Shown here: piece after piece, positions 10,713 through 18,475 of the stretch
Layout: the number at the start of each line of letters is the position of its first letter
Position numbering within the stretch: position 1 is the first letter of the stretch
DNA from: Lysobacterales bacterium
GTDB lineage: Bacteria > Pseudomonadota > Gammaproteobacteria > Xanthomonadales > Xanthomonadaceae
Length of the DNA stretch: 64,000 nt
Direction of reading: 5' to 3'
Assembly (NCBI GenBank): GCA_017302135.1
Contig: JAFLDZ010000004.1
Location: 124,001 to 188,000 of the forward strand
Notes under the pieces: model-generated
What the model saw: the letters and a program-made list of their open reading frames with translations, nothing else
What the model was told of the DNA's origin: nothing
Databases searched by the model: none
Made by a program: the position numbers and the translations under genes

Positions 10713-11488
10713 TGGCACGGATCAATCTACTTCCGTGGCGCGCGGAGCGCCAGAAAGAGCGCAAGAAGCAGTTCTTCCTGATGCTGGCGCTGTCCGCGTT
10801 CGCCGGTCTGGCCGCGTGGTTCCTGATCAACGCCTACTACAACGGCCAGATCTCCGGTCAGCAGGCGCGCAACGCCTTCCTCGACCAGGAAATCGTCGCC
10901 GTCCAGGCCAAGATCACCGAGATCCAGGCGCTGGAAGAAAAGAAGAACAAACTGCTCAACCGCAAGATCGTGATCGAAGAGTTGCAGGCCAACCGTTCGC
11001 AGATGGTGCATCTGTTCGATTCGCTGGTGCGCACCATCCCCGACGGTGTGATCCTCACTTCGATCAAGCAGGAAGGCGACAAACTGACGCTTGAGGGCCG
11101 CTCGCAGTCGAACGCGCGGGTGAGTACCTACATGCGGAACTTCGAGACCTCCGGCTGGATGACCAGGCCCGAGCTGTCTGTGATCCAGGCCGAAGGCGAC
11201 GACAAGGGTCTGCCTTACACCTTCAGCCTGACAGTGACGCTCGCGAATCCGAACGCCAAGAAAGAAGGTGAAGAGGCTGCAGTCGCCACCGATCCCGCGG
11301 TCGCCGCGCCGGCCACACTGCAGCCGCTCAGCCCGGCACAGCCCGCTGGCGCCGCACCGGCTGCTGCTGCTCCGACGACCGGCGCACCGGCGACGACCAC
11401 AGCGCCGCCAGCGCCGGCCTCCAGCACTCCGCCGGCCAATCATCCCGAGTCCGCACAACCGCAGCCGACGGGAGGAGCCGAGTCGTGA
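10712..11488 (+). CDS. pilN: Type IV pilus inner-membrane protein PilN
   Basis: PilN is a bitopic inner-membrane protein whose short cytoplasmic tail docks in PilM and whose periplasmic part pairs with PilO. The tail MARINLLPWRAERQKERKK contains the conserved INLLPWR PilM-binding motif. One transmembrane helix spans residues 22-42, followed by a coiled coil and a ferredoxin-like domain. The last 75 residues form an Ala/Pro/Thr-rich tail, so at 258 aa it is longer than many homologues (about 200). The start overlaps the pilM stop and the end overlaps pilO. Confidence 0.96.
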
Positions 11489-12210
11489 AAAAGAAAATGT
11501 CGCTCAAGGAGCTCGACTTCAACAACGCCGGCTCCTGGCCGCGTGAATGGCAGCTCGGCTTCTGTATCGCACTCGGACTGCTGATCCTGTTCCTGCTGTG
11601 GAACTTCCTGACCCGTCCGAAGAGCGCCCAGCTCGAATCGTTCGAGGCCGAAGAGGTCACCAAGCGCACCGATTTCGAGAGGTTGCAGGGCCAGGCCGCG
11701 AATCTGGAGCCGTTGAAGCAGCAGCTCGCGCAGATGGAACAACAGTTGCAGCAGATGCTTCGCCAACTGCCGAGCAAGACCGAAATGCCCGATCTGATCG
11801 TGGACATCTCGCAGACCGCGCTCGCCACCGGCATCACCAACGAACTGTTCCAGCCCGGCGAAGAAACCGCGCTCGAGTTCTACGCCGAAAAACCGATCGA
11901 ATTGAAAATGGTCGGTAGCTATCACCAGTTCGGCGCCTTCGTCAGCGGGGTCGCCTCGCTGCCGCGCGTGGTGATCATGACCATGCACAACATCGAACTC
12001 ACGCCTCGTGCGGACGCCAACGCCGACAAGAAGAAGCTCGTCGGCATCGGTCCGAATTCCACGCTCGAACTCAAGGGCACGGTCAAGACCTATCGCTATC
12101 GCGACGAGGAGGAGACGGCCTCCGCGACGCCTGCCGCCGACGGAACCGCCGCAGCGGGCGCGCCACCTGCCTCCGCTGCTCCGACGCCGGCCCCGCAAGG
12201 AGGCAAGTGA
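11485..12210 (+). CDS. pilO: Type IV pilus inner-membrane protein PilO
   Basis: PilO forms the periplasmic heterodimer with PilN that positions the pilus machine. The 241-residue protein has a cytoplasmic N-terminus with the motif LKELDFNNAGSWPR, one membrane helix (residues 29-47), a periplasmic coiled coil rich in Gln (QLAQMEQQLQQMLRQLPSKT) and a ferredoxin-like domain. The C-terminus is a low-complexity Ala/Pro tail. It overlaps pilN by 4 bp and its stop overlaps the pilP start. Confidence 0.96.
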   Translation: MKKKMSLKELDFNNAGSWPREWQLGFCIALGLLILFLLWNFLTRPKSAQLESFEAEEVTKRTDFERLQGQAANLEPLKQQLAQMEQQLQQMLRQLPSKTEMPDLIVDISQTALATGITNELFQPGEETALEFYAEKPIELKMVGSYHQFGAFVSGVASLPRVVIMTMHNIELTPRADANADKKKLVGIGPNSTLELKGTVKTYRYRDEEETASATPAADGTAAAGAPPASAAPTPAPQGGK

Positions 12211-12764
12211 TGAAGCACAGACATTCATCGATCCGGCCACTGGCGGCGCGTCCATTCCTCGCGTTGGCGCTGTTCGCGGCGCTGACCGGTTGCGGGCGAT
12301 CGATCACCAGTACCCCGGGCGAAGCTCCGAATCTCGAAGAGTGGGTTGCCGAGGTCAAGGCGCGTCCCGCGCCGCCGCTCGACCCGCTGCCGGTGATGCA
12401 GCAGTTCGAGACGTTCGAATACTCCGCGCAGTCGTTGCGCGATCCATTCAGTACTGCGTTCGCCGCAGGCTCGTCTGCTTCCGGGCCGCGTCCCGAGGCG
12501 AACCGGCGCAAGCAGGTGTTGGAGAATTTCCCGCTCGATAGTCTCGACATGGTCGGGACGCTCGGTAAAGGCGGGTCGCTGATCGCGCTGGTGATGGTGC
12601 CCGAGAAGGTCACCTACCGTGTGCGTCCGGGCGATTACATGGGCCAGGCCGATGGGCGCGTGACTGGCGTGTTCGAAGATCGTATCGAACTCGTCGAACT
12701 GGTTCCCGATGGTGCAGGCGGTTGGCTGGAGCGGCCGGCGACGGTCTCGCTCGATGACGAATAA
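12210..12764 (+). CDS. pilP: Type IV pilus lipoprotein PilP
   Basis: PilP is the inner-membrane lipoprotein bridging the PilN/O dimer to the secretin PilQ. The ATG at 12210 is chosen because AAGGAGG (12198-12204) lies just upstream; a GTG three bases earlier is also open. The signal peptide ends in the lipobox LTGCG, giving the lipidated cysteine near residue 29. A disordered linker precedes the C-terminal beta domain, with the conserved ALVMVPEKVTYRVRPGDYMG. Length is 184 aa, as usual. Confidence 0.95.
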   Translation: MKHRHSSIRPLAARPFLALALFAALTGCGRSITSTPGEAPNLEEWVAEVKARPAPPLDPLPVMQQFETFEYSAQSLRDPFSTAFAAGSSASGPRPEANRRKQVLENFPLDSLDMVGTLGKGGSLIALVMVPEKVTYRVRPGDYMGQADGRVTGVFEDRIELVELVPDGAGGWLERPATVSLDDE

Positions 12765-12781
12765 GACGAGGGGATAGCGAA

Positions 12782-14812
12782 ATGATCGTACTCAACGCGC
12801 ATAGCCAGCAGCAGGGCCGTCGCACAATGCCAATGAAGGCCGCCATGTACGGCTTGGCCGCCGGTCTGTTGTCGGCGCTCAGCGTCGTCAACGCGGCTCC
12901 GCCAAACCCGCCCGCGTCCGCACCCGCAGTCGCGGCCGTGCCACAGACCCCACAGGTCGGTGCCGCAGTCGCTTCGATTACCAGCATCGACTTCAAACGA
13001 GGCGATGGCGGTTCGGGCAAGCTGATCCTGCACTTCGACAAGGATGGCGCGACGCCCGATATGCGCGCCAGCGAAGCCGGTGTCGTCGTCGATATCGGCA
13101 ACGTCACGGTGCCCGCGCACCTGCAGCGGATGTTGAACGTCAGCGACTTCGCCACGCCGGTGCAACAGGTGCAGGCCACCGGCAGCGGCGACAAGGCGCA
13201 AGTGGTGATGAGCGCCAAGGGCGCATTCGAACCGCTGGCCTACCAGACCGGTCGCGACTACATCGTCGAGCTGGTGCCGCGTGCCGCGACACCGACCCGC
13301 GCGGTCGGTGGTGCTTCCGCTGTCGTCGGCACCGCGCAGAAGGCGGCGACCGCAGCGCGTCCGTTCAACGGGCGTCCGGTGACCTTCAACTTCCAGGACG
13401 TGCCGGTGCGCACAGTGCTGCAGCTGATCGCCGAAGAGTCGAATCTCAACATCGTCGCCAGCGACACCGTGCAGGGCAACGTGACGCTGCGCCTGATCAA
13501 TGTGCCGTGGGATCAGGCATTGGATATCGTGCTGCAGGCGAAAGCCCTCGACAAACGCCGCAGCGGCAATGTCGTGTGGGTCGCTCCGCAGGCCGAAATC
13601 GCCAAGTTCGAGCAGGACAAGGAAGACGCGCGCATCGCGATCGAGAACCGCGTCGAAACGGTCACCGAATACATTCCGGTCAGTTACGGCAACGCCGAAG
13701 ACATCGCCAAACTGCTGACCGACGAAAGCAAGGGCAACCAGTCCAGCGGCGGCGGTGCGCAGGGCGGCGGTGGCGGCGGTGGCGGTTCGCAGCAGAGCCG
13801 TGGTTTCCTGTCTTCGCGCGGCAGCCTCAGCTTCGACCGTCGTACCAACACGCTGCTGGTGATCGACATTCCGGCGCGCGTCGGCGAGATCCGTCGCCTT
13901 GTGGCGCAGCTCGACAAGCCGGTCGATCAGGTGCTGATCGAAGCCAAGATCGTGATCGCCACCGAGGACTTCGCCCGTGAACTGGGCGCCAAGTTCGGCA
14001 TCAACGGCTCCAGGAACAACGTCGCATTCGGCAACAACACCGCCAACACCACCGGTACGATGAACTCCATCGCCGATGCCAACAGCCGTTACAACACCGC
14101 CATTCGCGATTGGCAGATCGCCAATCTCGATCGCGCTGCGCAGGGGCAGCCGGCGCTGCCGCCGCCGTTGCGTCCGGTTCCCAGCATCATCAAGGGCAGC
14201 AACGTCGATCTCGGCGCTGCGGTCGGCTCGCTGATCACCAGCAACCCCGCGTCGCTGGCGTTCACGATCCTCAATGCCGGCTATGCGCTCGACATCGAGC
14301 TGTCGGCGATGCAGGAAGAGGGCCGCGGCGAAGTGATCTCCAACCCGCGCGTCGTCACCAGCAACCAGCGCGAAGCGGTGATCAAGCAGGGCCGCGAAAT
14401 CGGCTACGTCACCACCACCGTGTCCGGTGGCCTGGTCACCCAGACCGTGAACTTCAAGGACGTGGTGCTCGAACTGAAGGTCACGCCGACCATCACCAAC
14501 GACGGTCGCGTGTTCCTGAACATGGCGGTCAAGAAGGATGAGCTGGAAGAGTTCATCAATACCGCCAACGGTTCGGTGCCGCTGATCGCCAAGCGCGAAG
14601 TGAACACCGCCGTGCTGGTCGAAGACGGCAACACCGTCGTCATCGGCGGCGTGTACGAGTTCTCCGACCGCAGTCAGGCATCCAAGGTGCCGTTCCTGGC
14701 CGATCTGCCGATCCTCGGCAATCTGTTCAAGAAGAAAGGTCGCGGCAAGACCAAGGCCGAACTGTTGATCTTCGTCACCCCGAAGGTCATGACGGTTTCT
14801 CCGCGGATCTGA
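12782..14812 (+). CDS. pilQ: Type IV pilus secretin PilQ
   Basis: PilQ forms the outer-membrane channel through which the pilus passes. The 676-residue protein has an N-terminal signal region ending near residue 36, an AMIN-type peptidoglycan-binding domain, N0/N1 domains (FNFQDVPVRTVLQLIAEESN near residue 205) and the secretin domain with VPFLADLPILGNLFKK and the C-terminal LLIFVTPKVM. A Gly/Ser/Gln-rich loop (residues 320-340) interrupts the N1 domain. Only one AMIN repeat is obvious, so it is shorter than the Neisseria protein. It is the last gene of the operon and is followed by a strong terminator. Confidence 0.96.
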   Translation: MIVLNAHSQQQGRRTMPMKAAMYGLAAGLLSALSVVNAAPPNPPASAPAVAAVPQTPQVGAAVASITSIDFKRGDGGSGKLILHFDKDGATPDMRASEAGVVVDIGNVTVPAHLQRMLNVSDFATPVQQVQATGSGDKAQVVMSAKGAFEPLAYQTGRDYIVELVPRAATPTRAVGGASAVVGTAQKAATAARPFNGRPVTFNFQDVPVRTVLQLIAEESNLNIVASDTVQGNVTLRLINVPWDQALDIVLQAKALDKRRSGNVVWVAPQAEIAKFEQDKEDARIAIENRVETVTEYIPVSYGNAEDIAKLLTDESKGNQSSGGGAQGGGGGGGGSQQSRGFLSSRGSLSFDRRTNTLLVIDIPARVGEIRRLVAQLDKPVDQVLIEAKIVIATEDFARELGAKFGINGSRNNVAFGNNTANTTGTMNSIADANSRYNTAIRDWQIANLDRAAQGQPALPPPLRPVPSIIKGSNVDLGAAVGSLITSNPASLAFTILNAGYALDIELSAMQEEGRGEVISNPRVVTSNQREAVIKQGREIGYVTTTVSGGLVTQTVNFKDVVLELKVTPTITNDGRVFLNMAVKKDELEEFINTANGSVPLIAKREVNTAVLVEDGNTVVIGGVYEFSDRSQASKVPFLADLPILGNLFKKKGRGKTKAELLIFVTPKVMTVSPRI

Positions 14813-14840
14813 TCCGCGACGTCCATCGCAATGAATACGG

Positions 14841-14867
14841 AAACGGGGGCTTCGGCCCCCGTTTTCT
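14841..14867 (+). terminator. Rho-independent terminator of pilMNOPQ
   Basis: The stem aaacgggggc / gcccccgttt closes on a TTCG tetraloop and is followed by a T-rich stretch (tttcttt), 29 bases after the pilQ stop. Confidence 0.92.
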
Positions 14868-14975
14868 TTGGGGACCCGGCGCGGCGATGCGGCGCCGGCC
14901 GGGGCCGTGAACATTTCCAGCGAAGATCGGTCAAACTGCGGATCGAATCGCCGAGCCGACGGATGCCTGTCTGAG

Positions 14976-15974
14976 ATGGATACCCCCGCTGCCCCTTCCC
15001 GATTGCATGCCGTCTTCGCGCAGTTGCGCGAACAGTTGTCTGCGGAGATCGTCGGCCAGTCCGCGCTGATCGAGCGGCTGCTGATCGCGCTGCTCGCCGA
15101 CGGCCATCTGCTGGTGGAGGGCGCACCCGGGCTTGCCAAGACCACCGCGATCCGCGCGCTTGCCGACCGTCTGGAAGCCGATTTCGCCCGGGTCCAGTTC
15201 ACGCCAGACCTGTTGCCTTCGGATTTGACCGGCACCGAAGTCTGGCGTCCGCAGGATGGGCATTTCGAGTTCCAGCCCGGGCCGATTTTCCACTCGCTGC
15301 TGCTCGCGGACGAAATCAACCGCGCGCCGGCCAAGGTGCAGTCGGCGCTGCTCGAAGCGATGGGCGAACGCCAGGTCACCGTCGGCCGCCAGACCTATCC
15401 GCTGCCGCGACTGTTCCTGGTGATGGCGACCCAGAATCCGATCGAACAGGAAGGCACGTTCCCGCTGCCCGAAGCGCAGCTCGACCGTTTCCTGATGTAC
15501 GTGCGCATCGGCTATCCCGAAGCGTCGATGGAAGCGGAGATCCTGCGTCTAGCGCGCGACCGCGCCCGCAACGAGCATGCAGGCACCACGCGGACGGCCG
15601 CGCCGCTGCTGCGGCTGTCGCAGGCGGATGTCTTCGAAGCGCGCACCGCCGTGCTGGATCTGCACGTGGCGCCGTCGCTGGAGCGTTACCTGATCGAGAT
15701 CGTGCTCGCGTCGCGCGATGCCACCCGGTACGACCCGACATTGGCGCGCCGCATCGGTTGGGGCGCGAGCCCGCGCGGCTCGATCGCACTGGAACGCTGC
15801 GCTCGGGCGCGCGCATGGTTGGCGGGACGCGACTTCGTGACCCCGGACGACGTGCGTGCGGTCGCGCTGGATGTCCTGCGCCATCGCGTGTTGCCGAGTT
15901 ACGAAGCGGTCGCCGAAGGTTGGGATGGCGAGCGCTTGGTGAAGGCGCTGCTCGACAAGGTGCCGTTGCCCTGA
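14976..15974 (+). CDS. MoxR family AAA+ ATPase
   Basis: MoxR ATPases act as chaperones with VWA-domain proteins, and this is the first gene of a Bat-type operon. The ATG at 14976 gives MDTPAAPSRLHAVFAQ and 332 residues. Visible motifs are Walker A GAPGLAKTT (residues 49-57), Walker B LLLADEINRAP near residue 110, sensor 1 ATQNPIEQEGTFPLPEAQLD and the arginine-finger/sensor region ARRIGWGASPRG. The DUF58 gene follows after 22 bp. It most resembles MoxR proper rather than RavA. Confidence 0.93.
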   Translation: MDTPAAPSRLHAVFAQLREQLSAEIVGQSALIERLLIALLADGHLLVEGAPGLAKTTAIRALADRLEADFARVQFTPDLLPSDLTGTEVWRPQDGHFEFQPGPIFHSLLLADEINRAPAKVQSALLEAMGERQVTVGRQTYPLPRLFLVMATQNPIEQEGTFPLPEAQLDRFLMYVRIGYPEASMEAEILRLARDRARNEHAGTTRTAAPLLRLSQADVFEARTAVLDLHVAPSLERYLIEIVLASRDATRYDPTLARRIGWGASPRGSIALERCARARAWLAGRDFVTPDDVRAVALDVLRHRVLPSYEAVAEGWDGERLVKALLDKVPLP

Positions 15975-15996
15975 GCTCCGGCCCGGACCGCGCACC

Positions 15997-16917
15997 ATGA
16001 CCGAAGGCATTACTCCGAGCCTGGACGAACTCGTGGCACTGCGTCGCGCGGTGCTCGGGCGGCGTCCGCCGCGTCGCGGGAGCCATGGCATGAGCGGTCA
16101 GGCGCAGTCGCCGATGCGCGGACGCGGGATGGAATACGCCGAGTCGCGCGAGTACGCGAACGGCGACGACGCACGCCATATCGACTGGCGATTGACCGCG
16201 CGCACCGGGCGACCGCACACCAAACTGTTCCAGGCCGAACGCGAGCGTTTGACACTGATCGTCGCCGACACCGCGCCCACGCTGTATTTCGGCACGCGCA
16301 CGCGATTCAAATCGGTGCAGGCCGCGCGTGCCGGCGCGATCGCCGCGTGGGCGGCGGTGCGCGACGGCGATCGCATCGGCGTACTGCGCGGCAGTGCGCG
16401 GGAAGCGCCGATCGCTCCCGCGTCCGGCAGTCGCGGCGCACTGCGCGTGCTCGACGCGCTGGTGCGCTGGTACGCGAAGCCGCCCGAACACGATGCCGGT
16501 CTGGCGGTCGCGCTGGATCACGCCGATCGCCTGCTGCGTCCCGGTTCGCGGCTGGTGGTGCTGGCCGACCCGCTGAGCGTGATCGCACTGCCGGCATCGC
16601 GCTGGCCGATGCTGGTGCAGCATCGCGAAGTGATCGTGCTGTTGATGACCGACCCGTTGGAACGCGATCCGCCGCGCGCGCGATTGCCTTTTTTCGTCGA
16701 ACGCATCGTCGCCGCAGGCGCCGCGCCCGCGACCCGGCGCATCGAACTGGATCTCGCCGCCGACGCGCAGCGCCAACGCTGGCAGAGCGCGTTTTCCGCG
16801 CCGTTGGATGAGGCCATGGCGATCCTCGCGCGCAGCGGCATCCGCGCGCGCGCGCTGTCCACCGACGCGCCGAGCGAAAGTTGGCTCGATCTGTTCGCGG
16901 GGACGCGCGCGGCATGA
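15997..16917 (+). CDS. DUF58 domain protein
   Basis: DUF58 proteins carry a degenerate von Willebrand A fold and are regular partners of MoxR; their biochemical role is unsettled. The 306-residue protein contains the DUF58 signature RGMEYAESREYANGDDARHI followed by DWRLTARTGRPHTKLFQAER. It has no clear membrane anchor. The start lies 22 bp after moxR, and the stop overlaps the next ATG (ATGA), which indicates translational coupling in the operon. Confidence 0.92.
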   Translation: MTEGITPSLDELVALRRAVLGRRPPRRGSHGMSGQAQSPMRGRGMEYAESREYANGDDARHIDWRLTARTGRPHTKLFQAERERLTLIVADTAPTLYFGTRTRFKSVQAARAGAIAAWAAVRDGDRIGVLRGSAREAPIAPASGSRGALRVLDALVRWYAKPPEHDAGLAVALDHADRLLRPGSRLVVLADPLSVIALPASRWPMLVQHREVIVLLMTDPLERDPPRARLPFFVERIVAAGAAPATRRIELDLAADAQRQRWQSAFSAPLDEAMAILARSGIRARALSTDAPSESWLDLFAGTRAA

Positions 16918-17468
16918 CCTGGCCCGTGATGCGCGCGCAAGCCCTGCCGCTCGGCGCGCCGAAAGCGCCGGCGTCCGAGCCCCTGCCGCTGCAGGATGTG
17001 CATCTGCCGCCCGCACCCGATTGGTGGCCGCCCGCACCCGGCTGGTGGATCGTGCTGGTGGCGCTGGCAGCGATCGCGATCGGCGTGTGGTTCTGGCGTC
17101 GTCGCGTGCGTCGCCGTCGCGCGGTGATCGAAACCCTGTTCGACGAGACGCTCGCAGCTGTTGATGGGGTCGATGGCGCATCGGCGCGGATCGCCACGAT
17201 GTCGGAACTGCTGCGCCGCGCCGCGCGTCGTCGCGACCCGCAGGCGGATCGCCTCAGCGGCGATGCGTGGCTGCGGTTTCTCGATGATGGCCAGCGGATT
17301 CCGGTGTTCTCCGCGGGTGCCGGGCGCACGCTGCTCGAAGGCGGCTTCCGGCGCGATGTCGGTGCGCAGGAATTCGAAGCCCTGCGCGGAATCGTGCGGA
17401 CGCGTTTCGTCGAACTGATGACGCATGGACAGGCGCGGCGCTGGCCCTGGTCGCGGCGGCGGACATGA
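16914..17468 (+). CDS. DUF4381 domain protein (Bat operon)
   Basis: A 184-residue protein with an N-terminal Pro-rich stretch (LPPAPDWWPPAPGWW), one transmembrane helix (about residues 42-63) flanked by WW and by a strongly basic RRRVRRRR, and a cytoplasmic domain with LLRRAARRRDP and WLRFLDDG. This is the DUF4381 pattern found between DUF58 and BatA genes. The ATG at 16914 overlaps the DUF58 stop. The function is unknown; a membrane adaptor for the MoxR/VWA complex is an inference from position. Confidence 0.88.
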   Translation: MTWPVMRAQALPLGAPKAPASEPLPLQDVHLPPAPDWWPPAPGWWIVLVALAAIAIGVWFWRRRVRRRRAVIETLFDETLAAVDGVDGASARIATMSELLRRAARRRDPQADRLSGDAWLRFLDDGQRIPVFSAGAGRTLLEGGFRRDVGAQEFEALRGIVRTRFVELMTHGQARRWPWSRRRT

Positions 17469-18475
17469 TCGACGCCGTGCTCGAATCGCTGCGCTCGAAC
17501 TTCGCCTGGCCGCTGTGGCTGGCGGCGTTGCCGCTGCCGTGGCTGGTGCGCCGCTTCTGGCCGACCGCATCCACCGCCGCGCCGGCGCTGCGGGTGCCGT
17601 ACGGCGACCGCATCAGTGCGATCGGCGGGCAGATCGGTCGCGCGCGATCGCGCAGCCCGGGCGTGTTGCCGTGGCTGGCGTGGGCGCTGCTGTGCATCGC
17701 GGCGGCGCGTCCGCAACAGTTGGGCGATCTGGTCCAGCCGCCGCAGGCCGCGCGCGATTTGATGCTGGCGGTCGATCTGTCCGGCAGCATGGACGAGCGC
17801 GACATGGAGCTCGGCGGTCGCGTCGTCACCCGTACGACCGCTGCCAAGGCGGTGATCGCGGATTTCCTCGAACGCCGCAGCGGCGATCGCGTCGGCCTGA
17901 TTGTGTTCGGTCGACGCGCTTACGCGCTGACCCCGCTGACCCGCGATCTCGACACGGTGCGCGAACAGCTCGATGGCACCGTCACCGGTCTGGCCGGCAA
18001 CGAAACCGCGATCGGCGATGCGATCGGCCTGGCGACGAAGCGCCTGCAGTCGCAGCCGGCCGAACAGCGCGTGTTGATCCTGCTCACCGACGGTCTGAAC
18101 ACCGCCGGCGCGCTCGATCCCGAGAAAGCCGCAGAGATGGCGCACGACGCCAAGGTCCGTATCCACACCATCGCCTTCGGTGGTTACGGCGCTGGATTGT
18201 CTGTGTTCGGCATTCCGATCCGGCGCGCCAGCAGCGATCTGATCACCGACGAAGACGGGCTCAAGCGCATCTCCGCGCGCACCGGTGGCCGCTCCTTCGT
18301 GGCCCGCGATGTCGATCAGCTTGCGGGCATTTACAGTGAAATCGATCGGCTCGAACCGGTGAAACGCCCGGGGCAGCGCCTGCGCCCGCGGATCGAACGC
18401 TATCCGTGGCCGCTCGGGCTCGCGCTGCTGTGCGCGCTGCTGGTGCTGTGGCAACGACGGGAGACGCTGCGATGA
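17465..18475 (+). CDS. BatA-like VWA domain protein
   Basis: A 336-residue inner-membrane protein with membrane segments near residues 12-30 and 60-80 and a C-terminal one, enclosing a von Willebrand A domain. The metal-ion-dependent adhesion motif DLSGSMDERDM near residue 103 is intact (DxSxS). The second metal loop, LLTDGLNTAGA, is also present. This matches BatA, named from Bacteroides aerotolerance operons; the role in Proteobacteria is envelope or stress related but not settled. It overlaps its neighbours by 4 bp on both sides. Confidence 0.92.
   Translation: MIDAVLESLRSNFAWPLWLAALPLPWLVRRFWPTASTAAPALRVPYGDRISAIGGQIGRARSRSPGVLPWLAWALLCIAAARPQQLGDLVQPPQAARDLMLAVDLSGSMDERDMELGGRVVTRTTAAKAVIADFLERRSGDRVGLIVFGRRAYALTPLTRDLDTVREQLDGTVTGLAGNETAIGDAIGLATKRLQSQPAEQRVLILLTDGLNTAGALDPEKAAEMAHDAKVRIHTIAFGGYGAGLSVFGIPIRRASSDLITDEDGLKRISARTGGRSFVARDVDQLAGIYSEIDRLEPVKRPGQRLRPRIERYPWPLGLALLCALLVLWQRRETLR

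Noticed and set aside
12635..15379. A 914-codon open frame on the minus strand across pilP, pilQ and moxR
   Set aside because: It lies antisense to well-recognised genes, has no family resemblance, and is explained by high-GC codon bias keeping the opposite frame open.
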